Source: Polytrichum commune (Eukaryota; Streptophyta; Polytrichopsida; Polytrichales; Polytrichaceae). From it: 64,000 bases of DNA. Below the pieces are notes generated by a model, which was given only the letters and a program-made list of their open reading frames with translations, was not told where the DNA came from and searched no databases. Where the stretch lies: the NCBI GenBank assembly GCA_950295325.1, contig OX485806.1, positions 30,568,001-30,632,000 on the forward strand, read 5' to 3'. Of this stretch, positions 1 to 9,400 are shown one piece after another. Position 1 is the first letter of the stretch. Each line of letters opens with the position of its first letter. The position numbers and the translations under genes were made by a program.

Positions 1-551
1 GACACGCGACTAGAATCGTATTTGCGCAGACCTTTGCGAGGACGTCTTGCGGCCAACAAAGCTGACTGCGTTTGCTTGTGCCGTCGCCCATGATCCCACA
101 AGCTTACTTCTTCATGGAGAACTCGACGCAAGGGCCATCGCCGCAAGGAAAATCTCCAAGTCAACGGGACTTCCAACGGAAGTAAAGAATTCAAGATGCA
201 AACGCCAACATCATCCAATCCAAGGGGGTTGGCATCAATACATTCAAGGGGATCGGAGTTTCTACAAATGCCATTTGCCACAGGGACACCATGCTCGTTC
301 AGAAGAACAACATCAAGGCCCACCCACTGCTCCCTCCCGAAACCGGCACACAATGGAATGTGGTCGTTATCATCCCCATAATGTTGGGAATGTTCCTGCC
401 CTTCCAAAGATTCATGGGAGGATGTATCCCCAGACACACCCAGGACGTTAGCCCCTCGAATATAATCCTCCGAAGGCGAAGAGAGGCGACATTCCGTATC
501 CGACAACGATGCATTCGTCGACAACTCAAATGCACTATCTCCCATATCCAT
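1..551 (-). CDS. T1: N-terminal part of DUF7869-like putative transposase (partial)
   Basis: On the minus strand an open frame starts at an ATG at 551-549 (M-D-M-G-D-S...) and runs without a stop to the window edge, about 183 codons. It aligns with the starts of T3 and T4: VVLLNEHGVPVANGICRN here against VVLVNDSGVAVAEGICHN in T3, followed by CIDANPLGLDDVGV and SLRRWPLR. The N-terminal 60 residues are acidic and Ser-rich. A splice-acceptor-like TTAG lies about a dozen bases before the ATG, as in T3, so a 5' intron is likely. Where T3 has a stop codon, T1 has the Trp (RRWPLR). The catalytic part lies outside the window, so intactness cannot be judged. Confidence 0.8.
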   Translation of the reverse strand, partial: MDMGDSAFELSTNASLSDTECRLSSPSEDYIRGANVLGVSGDTSSHESLEGQEHSQHYGDDNDHIPLCAGFGREQWVGLDVVLLNEHGVPVANGICRNSDPLECIDANPLGLDDVGVCILNSLLPLEVPLTWRFSLRRWPLRRVLHEEVSLWDHGRRHKQTQSALLAARRPRKGLRKYDSSRV

Positions 552-1760
552 CGCAAACCCACCTAATGACGCGAACATGGAATCACAACATATATAAGTC
601 AATCACAAATACGACAAGATTTTAGTAAACCTAAGTCACAATAGAGCACAAGTCACAGTGGGAATAACAGAACGATCGTCTGCATGCAGACACGCTTCTG
701 TTTGAGTTGGGCATATATACGAACGGGCGTTCGAATGTTCCCCGTCATTCTGTATGTCAACTAAAACATGGACCGTTTCAATTGTGCAGGGATACCTGTT
801 ATATGCCTACACAAAACTTCCGAGAGTCATTGACGCATATGAATGTATTATTCCATGTGCCCCAAATACACATCCCTCGCCCATACTATGTGTATGTGGA
901 GCAAATGGAGCATTTTCCCACATCCCGCAGTCAATGTCCAGATACATTCCCTGAATGAATTCGAACGCACGTTCGTATTTATGTCTAATATTTTGTTGTA
1001 AATACATATATATTTGTGTGCGTGCCCAGGGAGGCGTGATGTATGCATCGACATACTCCCAGGTGGAAATCACGAACGCACGTTCGTAAACTCTCGCTCA
1101 TCTTATATATATATGCTGAAATCATTGATATTTTCGACCTTCTGTTTGCAAATTACTATCGTATTGTATGTACATCTTCATACCCCTTATATCCATGAGT
1201 ATATGGATTCTGAAAATAAGCGGTGTCACTTACGAACGCACGTTCGTAAACTCTAATGTCATTTCAGTATGTACCATACACCGTTTACGCGCATTCAATA
1301 TTTACGAACGCGCGTTTGTAAACTCTTGCACATTCCCAATGTTCTTCGGATGCTCAAAATGTACATTTACGAACGCTCGTTCGTATATGACTTTCATATT
1401 GTCTGTGCCTATGCATAATCGTATCTGGGTCTATACATTTATGGATGTAAAATATACGCCAAGGCGGTATTTACGAACGCACGTTCGTAAACATCCAACC
1501 AACCTCGATATATCTCATCCACAAACACATGCGCGCACTGCAGGTTTACGAACGCGCGTTCGTAAACCCCCGGTATTTGCGGCGGTATTTGCGGGATAAG
1601 GTTGTCTGCCACCTATGAGTGTATGGTTCACGCACAGGAAACTGGCTCGAGCGCCCTCCGTCGGGTGTCTGGAGCGCACACTTGGTGTCTCCCGCAAAAA
1701 AGAGCTCTGCAATGGGGGGGAGAGCTTTAAGTACTCCTCTACCGTGGTTCAAAATCCCTT
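552..1760 (-). promoter_or_regulatory. 5' region and probable first intron of T1, with eight word-I sites
   Basis: There is no convincing coding frame. The stretch holds eight word-I inverted repeats at about 717-735, 960-980, 1071-1090, 1230-1250, 1301-1323, 1366-1386, 1470-1492 and 1544-1567. Outer bases and spacers vary (CA, CG, CT, GG) while the core arms are kept. A plausible minus-strand 5' splice site (CATAG|GTGGC) lies near 1611, and a TATA-like TACTTAAAGC on the minus strand near 1730. By analogy with T3 this is the promoter, 5' UTR exon and 5' intron of T1. Confidence 0.5.
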
Positions 1761-1949
1761 GGATTCTCTTTGAAAAGCGGATTCCTGCCGCCTACTTTAA
1801 CCTAACAATATGCCATTCTATTCATGCGGGACATAAATAACTTTCTGTATTGAATATGTATGGCATGCACGCATTGATAATATGTTCATCCGTTCCACAC
1901 CTTAGGTGTTACCAAGGTTTCCCGAACCAAAAAATAAAATGTATATTCC

Positions 1950-2215
1950 TATATACATATCGATGTATATATTTACTTATATTTACATATATATATATAT
2001 ATATATATCTTTGTATATATGTAAATATATATCTATATATATCTATATATGTGAATATATATCTATATACCTATATATATATGTGAATATATATCTATAT
2101 ACCTATATATATGTGTGAATATATATCTATATATATATATATGTTTCTTACATATATCTATACTTTACATATATATATACATTACATGTATCTACATTAC
2201 ATTTATGTATATTAT
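1950..2215. repeat. AT-rich microsatellite (TATA/TGTAAATA type)
   Basis: A long run of TA, ATATATCT and ATGTGAATAT-type units. The open frames that cross it (low-complexity Y/I/K peptides) are artefacts of the repeat. Confidence 0.9.
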
Positions 2216-2550
2216 TGCGGCAAATACTCACCAAGTGCATGAACACCAATAAAAAGTCTGGTGAATTCATGCAAGCTACTAAGGTAGATTAAGGAGATGA
2301 ATTCAAACCATGCCTAGATATACTTTATATCTTAATTCAAATGCAACTCCAGGTTTGCAAATAGTGAATTGATTCAACATTGTGTGGAAATGTTGAATTA
2401 ATTTGGAATGGTGCATAAGATAGTGTAATGATATGAATTGAAACCATACCTATATGGAGTCCCACTTATGCATTGTGTAATTAAAATGCACTCAACACTA
2501 TTAGGTTGGATCACAACATTCCCCCATATAGTGCGGATGGTAAAAAAAAC

Positions 2551-2580
2551 TAGGGGTTTAGGGTTTAGGGTTTAGGGTTT
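2551..2580 (+). repeat. Interstitial telomere-type TTTAGGG run
   Basis: About four head-to-tail TTTAGGG units. Similar short runs lie in the intergenic part of E3 near 49893, 50663 and 51095. In plants AAACCCTA 'telo boxes' are known promoter elements; a remnant of telomeric repair is the alternative. Confidence 0.75.
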
Positions 2581-2714
2581 GTGAGGGATGTGCATGTCCA
2601 GTAGTTCATATAACAGGGTTTACATACAAACTATATTCACTACTCATAAATCCATATTGCACTAACTTAATTTATTTGTAGCTTACATTTGATGCGAGCC
2701 AAACTTTCAACGAT

Positions 2715-2965
2715 CACCATATTCTGTAATTGGGGACATTTTCATGATTTTGGATACTATTTCAGAACATGGTATTCAAATAAAGAACAAGTAAAACACA
2801 ATAATACATTCAATGTGACACAATAAAGCGATTTGCATGGGCAACACTAACCAATTTGGCACAAATACATCTCATCCGAATAAGAATTTGAACCACATAT
2901 TAAATCATTTGCATTTATTTTGAGACTTTCCAAAGTCTCGGATTAACAAATATAATAATAAATTT
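2715..2965 (+). mobile_element. MITE-like element, copy M1
   Basis: Begins GATCACCATATTCTG and ends near GAGACTTTCCAAAGTCTCGG...ACAAATATA. It aligns along its whole length with 31757-32003, sharing GCGATTTGCATGGGC and CACTAACCAATTTGGC-type blocks. The termini resemble those of the large elements (CACTATATTCG..., GAGACTTT...AGTCTC). This suggests a related non-autonomous family of about 250 bp. Confidence 0.65.
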
Positions 2966-3420
2966 AATGCAGTAGTTCAAGTTCACACATAATAAACTAA
3001 ATTGAAAGCCTAGTATTTGAAATTGAATTTTCCCGCACCTCTTGTAAGAAAATCCTAAACCGTTCCCACCAATCTTAAATCGGGACCTTTATGGATCTTA
3101 TATTAAATTATTTGAGGAACCATTTAAAAACTTGAAAGATATTTCAATTATGAGAACACTATATATTTGAAAACACCATATTAATACACATCGTTGGGGG
3201 TAGGGTTTTCATTGAATCCCTAGTACATGATGTGCAATGTGGAAATTGAATTCATACTCCTTATCTAGAAGATGTTTACAATGAATCCAAAGTAGATGAA
3301 GGGGATGTAGCATTTAAAATGCATGTTTTGTACTGAACTCCTTATGTTTATGTGATGGAGGCATATACATATTAAAAAGCTTGAAATTAACGTGCCTTTA
3401 TTGCTTATACATCCAACTTA

Positions 3421-3600
3421 GATTATTTTCGTTAATTAGAGAGTTGGGAAAGTCTCAAACTAAGTGCAAATGGTGTAATATATAGTTGCATTTCTTATTG
3501 TGATGACATAGATTTATGTCAAATCGGTTAGTGCCCCCCATGCAAATCACTTTATTAAGTCACATTGAATATATTTATGTGCTTTGATTACATTGAATTA
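3421..3600 (-). mobile_element. MITE-like element, partial inverted copy M2
   Basis: Reverse complement of about two thirds of the M1/M3 family: TTCGTTAATTAGAGA...AAAGTCTCAAACTAAGTGCAAATGG, then GCCCCCCATGCAAATCACTTTATTAAG. It lies about 450 bp from M1 in opposite orientation, so the pair could fold. Confidence 0.6.
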
Positions 3601-3610
3601 CTAAACCCCA

Positions 3611-4516
3611 ATGAATTCCAACCCATCCCCCCCATCCCCCCCATCCACCCATCCCACACCCCATGCTATCTCCCCATCCCATCCCCTCATCTTCCTAGCC
3701 CGACCCATCCCTTCCCTCCCCAATGGGAAGCGGCCATGTGGCAGCCCGAGGGAAAACCCTAGAGGCGCGGGCTACCTCCCCGCGCCCCTTCCTCTCCTTC
3801 CTCATTCTCATTTGGAGCAGAGAGAGGAGGAGCGCCGCGTTGGTTTAGAGTTTAGAGGCGAAGCTCTTGCATTTTTTAGTTTTGTGTGGTGCACTTCTTT
3901 TGTAGGCGCAAGTGTTGAGAGTTATTGACAGTCCCTTGAGAGTTGCAGCTCAAGAATAGAGAACTCGAGTTAGAAGAGTTGAAAGTTGGAGAGTTGAAAG
4001 TTTGTAGAGTTTAAAGCTTGAGAGTTGGAAGCTTAAGATTAGGATACTCAAGCTATAAGCTTGATAATTGCAAGTTTTAGAGTAGCAGCTTGAGAAATAC
4101 TGTATTTGAAATTGCATATACATCAGAGTCTTAGTTAGGGTTCGTACATAGCATGCAACAACTAGTGTGAAGGCAATTTCAGTGGTGCAGTGGTGCATTT
4201 GACTTTCAAATCACCTTGCTTTTGTGGGGTTTCCTGGGGTTTTCAACAAAGGAGCAAGCAGCTTTTGGGTGTGTAAAATTTCAGAGTAAGCACAATATTC
4301 CTTCCCTTCTCAAATCCTTCACAGTCTATATTTGTTCATTATTGAATGGCATGTGTTTTGGAAGTCAAGTTCGGATCCTCGTTCTGAATTCTCTGTCACA
4401 TTCCAAGTCTATATGTTTTGATTGTATTGTTTTTCTTCAATCTCACCTTTCTGACGAACACTTGCAGGCACAAGTGCAAGCTTTGCTGAGACACAGCAAG
4501 CAAGACCTTGCCATAC
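3611..4516 (+). promoter_or_regulatory. Promoter and non-coding first exon region of A1
   Basis: GC content rises from about 3700. A purine-rich stretch with repeated GAGAGTTGAAAG-type units (3920-4100) resembles the GAGAGATT-rich 5' region of A3 on its strand. A good 5' splice site, CCATAC|GTATGT, lies at 4516/4517, and the next acceptor is directly at the A1 start codon (5129). The first exon is therefore probably 5' UTR. I see no clear TATA box; the start of transcription is not defined. The small open frames here are not supported by homology to A2 or A3. Confidence 0.45.
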
Positions 4517-4610
4517 GTATGTATACGAATTCGTATATATACGAATTCATATATGTACGGACACTATATTGTTATTATTAATTATATATATAAAAACAAA
4601 CAGCAGGCTC

Positions 4611-5099
4611 ATTTACGAACGAGCGTTCGTAAATACCTCTACCGCGCACAATATACACCCATTTACGAACGCGCGTTCGTAAATGCATAGGCCGCGCAAA
4701 ATATATACCATTTCACGAACGCGCGTTCGTAAAGATTCTTTGGAACCCAAGGACTACGTTTACGAACGTGCGTTCGAAACTCTAAATCCAAAATGGAGGG
4801 ATATATCCATGCTGTAATTCATATAAGTACTTAAATCCAATCACAACACTAAATTTAACTCAGTAGGTTCCACAATATCGCATGACTTTACGAACGCGCG
4901 TTCGTATAGTTATGTACAAAATACTAATAAACAGGTATCTCATATTACGAACGCGCGTTCGTGAAAGATGTGAACCAATGTGAATGCATTAGAAACACCT
5001 TGAAATGCATAAAGCATTCAAAACTTCGTATTTCCAAAAACTACACTATGAAAATAATATGCATGGCACGGTGTTGTTTACGAACGAACGTTCGTAAAA
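4611..5099. repeat. Seven word-I inverted repeats in A1 5' intron
   Basis: Copies at about 4611-4634, 4661-4684, 4711-4733, 4759-4780, 4887-4907, 4945-4963 and 5077-5099. Spacers seen are AG, CG, TG and AA. All lie between the donor at 4517 and the acceptor at 5129. Confidence 0.9.
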
Positions 5100-5129
5100 G
5101 CAATTCTAATTTGCTCTTGTGTGATGCAG

Positions 5130-6426
5130 ATGGCTAAAGCTAGCAGAAACGCCATCGACTTGTTCGCAGTGCCAGTGGAGCGCCTTCCAGAGGGCGTCTC
5201 GGATACCAATGGGAACGACAACTATGTCCCAAAAGAAGAATTCATGGCTGAGTGGACGGCCATCCCCACGAAGACCGAGGAAGGGTTGTTTGCATTGCGA
5301 TTCACTTATGAGCTGCAGACAAGGGCTGACCAACCAGACCAATGGGTGCAGACAAAGAATTGGGAGATAGAATCCGCAGAGGCACAAGGAGACTTTGTTA
5401 TTCTGGATATGAAAAATAAAAAAGACCATGTGAACCTCCTCTTAAACTACCTATTGCACCCATTCTCTTATGCTTATGCATGCAATAATGTCGCATCCGA
5501 TGCGAAACATTTCAATCTGGATGCTCTCTTCACCAAATATGCCCTGAGTCAACACTGGACGGCGAGGAAGTTGACTGCCCTGACCTTGAATGTTTCGAAG
5601 TACAACAGTGTTGCCGCGGAGGCAAATAAAAAAAAAAAAAAGTCCGAAAAAACCAGCTGCTTCGGGGGCAGGAGGATCGAGAAGTGCTCCGCGGCCTGTG
5701 CCTTCGGGGAGCAGGTTGACAGAAGGGCCCAGCAGACAATCCACTCCATCCAAGAGGTCGAGGGACGAGATGGAGAAGTCCGGATTGACGGAAGGCGCTG
5801 AGGTTAGTTCTCCGCCAGTGATGCCAACCCCTTTGAAGAAGGGAGAAAACCCAGACGCTGCCAAAGCGACAAAAATCCTTCGAGACTTCAACAACTACTC
5901 CAAGGATTGCTGGCCTATGGGACGCCACTTCACTTTCAACGTGGATTGTTTCAAGTGCGAGAAATCTCCTAACAAGTGGGTGGTGAGGTCTCGTGAAAGC
6001 GGAGGGGTGAAGTGGCAGATTAATAACCTCATGAACAACGTGAAGTGGGATAGGCAGACCGTCTGCGTGATGCCCAAGGGTTTTTTGTCACGCCCCACTG
6101 AGAAGGATTGGCCAAGAATCCAGAATGGAGAGTTCTGGATAATCGATGGACAACACAGTCTAGAGGCGTCACAGATCATCCTAAAGGATGATAACTTCCA
6201 GCACGAGCTCAAGGCGGACCTGCGCTACTGGAAGGCGTTTTTGGTTTGGTCTGACGACTGGGACAAGCTCCGCAAAATATCGACATTTTTGAATTCCGGA
6301 AACAAGATCAAGGCATTCGAGGCCTCCTGGGCGGCGAATATAGTGGCGGCCAGAGACGTGTGGGTCGCGCACGGATGCCCGCCAAAAGAGAGGGAGAACG
6401 CCAAGACGCAATCTCCACAGTGGAAG
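5130..6426 (+). CDS. A1 exon 1: ParB/DGQHR-like domain, with A14 frameshift
   Basis: The first 165 codons match A2 and A3 (MAKASRNAIDLF here, MASKKRHAIEMF in A2). A basic, Ser/Pro-rich linker follows, with LTEGPSRQSTPSKRSRDEM and SPPVMPTPLKKG. The second half carries DRQTVCVMPKG, then WIIDGQHSLEAS (about residue 336), then WSDDWDKLRKISTFLNSGNKIKAFEASWAANI in pieces. The order resembles the ParB/Srx and DGQHR families, where a G-x-H/R-R-x-x-A type box is followed by a helix with an N-rich turn; here the usual Arg is Ser. Reading frame changes at a run of 14 A (5628-5641): 13 A would restore one frame and make the exon exactly 432 codons. Confidence 0.7.
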
Positions 6427-9400
6427 GTGAGTTTACGAACGAGCGTTCGTAAAGCATATGTTGCATTAAACAATTTCTAAATTTTCCAACTTACGAACGC
6501 GCGTTCGTATTTAGTATTGAACACTGACGTCCTCGTATGTATGTTGCAGGCATTCTGTGATGCGATGGTGGACAAATTCTCCTCCATCGACATGAAGTCC
6601 ACAAGCACCAAATCAGTTATGGAGCTCAAAGGTGAGCTCCGTCTGATTTGTTGCAACAGAGACACCTGGGAGTTGTGGACCCAGTTCTTCAACGCTCACA
6701 GCTCGGGCGATCTGGTGAACCCAGACACAGAAGAGAAGTACGCTCAAGAGAAGAGCGGAGAGGCCCCGCCTCTACTGCGGGAATTTTTTAGGGCCCTACA
6801 AGGACTGACTGAATCAGAGTTGCAGCGATGTGCGGTTCACGTTCTTGGGAACACCGTCGGAAGGACCATCCCTTATCCCAAGATATTTTTGAAGAGACCA
6901 AAGCACAAGCCCGGCACGTACTCGATCAAAGAGTGGTGCGACCACAGGAAGCTGAAGACCACTGCGATGCGGGAGATTAACGGCCTATTGCCTGAGATGC
7001 ACCTTTTCCAGGCCGACGAAGATATCAACTGGGCGAAATGGAAGGAGTTCAAGGCGCTGTACAATATCAACGGTGCCTCAATGCACAGCCTGGTGAAGGA
7101 GCACGTCGCCGTCCTGAAGCTCAAGGGAAACAAAAGAGCAAAAAAAACAGAAACGGAACCTGAAGAGATTCAACGGTACATCTCCTTCTTGGAGAGGAAG
7201 AGGAACGCCACCTTCGAGGGCGTGGCAAGATTTTGTGTGGTGACCACGGGGCTGGAGAGGACCACGTTTTCCAAGTGGGATGGCACCTTCAACAGGTCCG
7301 AGGTCAGGGAGGATCGAAGGGGTTGTCCCTTCGCGGTCATCGACTTCAGAGGGATACCCGGTGCCTCGCGACAGGGCGCGAAGGGGGAGCCTTTTTACAA
7401 CCCTTTCATGGCGAAATTCATGGAGCACGAATCTCCGACCATGAGGGAGCCGCACGTATGGCTGTGGATTGTGGAGCAGGAGAAGCAATCCGTCGTCATC
7501 GATTTGTATGAGAACAAGATCAAGTTCGAGTACAACATCTTCCACAGCACATACGTGCCAGTGAAGACGGAGGGAATTGTTGCCGTAAACGAGGCCAGAG
7601 GCAACAGGCAGGTGGGAGCGGTGAGCCTCATCTTCTTGACGTACAATGCGCTTAGGAATGGGCGAGCACCCATAAAGGCGATCAACACATTCAAGAAGAT
7701 ATACAGCATCCCTCACCCACCTCCAAAGGATCTCTTCCAAGAGACTCTGTACACTGTCTTCCCGGCGCTGGAGCTGAGGATGGAGTTCTACGTCTCCATA
7801 TTGCAGGGTTTGGCAATGACTGGCGAGACTGTCTACAACGTATTTGGAGGCAGCAAATTTATGTACGCGGCCATGGTAAGCCATCTCACACCACTTTTTA
7901 CGAACGCTCGTTCGTAAACACTGCATGCTCCAAACAATTTACCATGGGCAGCCGATACTTATGATTGTTTTGTGAATTTTTTTTTATTATTTCCTCGCTC
8001 AAAGCCTTCATGTTTACGAACGCGCGTTCGTAAATGACTGAATCTTTGCCTTCTTATCTCAGATGCTGGGGCTGTGCGTGAACACATATATTGACGCCGT
8101 CGACGAGGAGGATTACAAGTTCCACAGGACAAAAGCGTCGACGATGGACCTAGCTGACATGTCCGTGCCCAGAACGGACTTCAACATGCCGGCCGATGAA
8201 GGCATGCCGCCCATGGAAACAGACGACGACGAGCCTGGCCCCTCCGTCAACGTCGATGCCATCCTCCAGGCTTTGGATGTCACTCCTCTCCGGTTGTTGG
8301 CCCCATCGGGGGAGCCTTCAGAATACCAAGGGACCCCGGCTGGATGTACTGGATCCTCGGCGGGTGCCACCCAGGATGTCCTCCCCGCGCTTACCTCAGG
8401 CGCGGAGCCCTTCGGCACGCCAGGAGGTTGTTCGACGTCAGTGTCCCCCAAGCAAAGGCTGGCGGTCCCGAAAATGGAGACCCTCGATGTCCTCGACCAA
8501 CGCTCCCGTCCCACGTTGGACCTGTTCCGCAACACGCGACGGAGGATGAAGAAGACCCCGTACGTGGAGTTGCCCGAGGGGGCGATCATCGAGGTCTCCG
8601 ACGAGGACGAGGGGGACATTGACATTATGGTCGAGCTTGGGGTGGAGTTCGACAAGAACAAGAGGGTCAAGGAGGAGGCCCTTTCCGTCGCCGAGCTTAA
8701 CGCAAAGCTCGAGCAGAAGATGAAGGAAGACATGGCTGCGGCTGCAGAGGAGAATGCCCGGAAAATGAGAAAAATTGAGGAGGAGCTGAAGTCCTCCAAC
8801 GAGAAGACGGACGCCATACTGGCGATGCTGACCAGGCTGCAGAACTTTGCAGTGGCCCCTCAGGCAGCATTCCCATTCCCTACGGGATACCCCATGCACG
8901 GTCCTTTCCCGGGAGGGCATTCCTACCAGCCAGCGCCCCACCCAACGCCGGTGGGGACTCCTCCACCCCCTACAATGCCCACGGACACCGCCAACATACA
9001 TGACGCAATCTCGGCGGCTATCCGTGAGGACGAGGATTTACGAACGCACGTTCGTGAATCTTCAGGTCCAACAGTCCTCACCCCACCCCCACCAAGGGTA
9101 GGACTGCCTTCACAGACGGACACGGCACCTTTCACCGTCGTCCCCAGTTTACTAGATAGGACAAGGGGTGATGATACTGCGCGACACACTGACTTGGTCA
9201 TTGTGGAGGACACGCAGGGGAGCCCGAGTGACACCGCAGGCGTCCAGAGGATGGACGTCGAGGACAACCCTGCGGAAGACCGACATCCCCCCGCATGCAT
9301 TGGGGACGTGCACATGGAGACTCTCGACCTGGGTGGCGAGGAGGACGACATACAGCAGACCCAGACGTCTCAGGCGGCGCGTGCTGACGACGTAATGGAG

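Larger units (their letters stand above)
2216..3610. other. E1 intergenic DNA between T1 and A1
   Basis: AT-rich non-coding DNA that separates the divergent genes. It holds the telomere-type run at 2551-2580 and two MITE-like copies in opposite orientation (2715-2965 and 3421-3600). Between these I see no coding potential. Confidence 0.5.

Noticed and set aside
47-1256. Several small plus-strand open frames
   Set aside because: Shadows of the minus-strand T1 frame or of palindrome-rich non-coding DNA; no homology to the paralogues.
1950-2215. Membrane-protein-like Tyr/Ile-rich frames
   Set aside because: AT microsatellite translated by chance.
7078-7926. 282-codon minus-strand frame opposite A1 exon 2
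   Set aside because: Antisense shadow; the plus frame is conserved in A2 and A3.
8113-8817. 234-codon minus-strand frame opposite A1 exon 3
   Set aside because: GC-rich antisense shadow without conservation.
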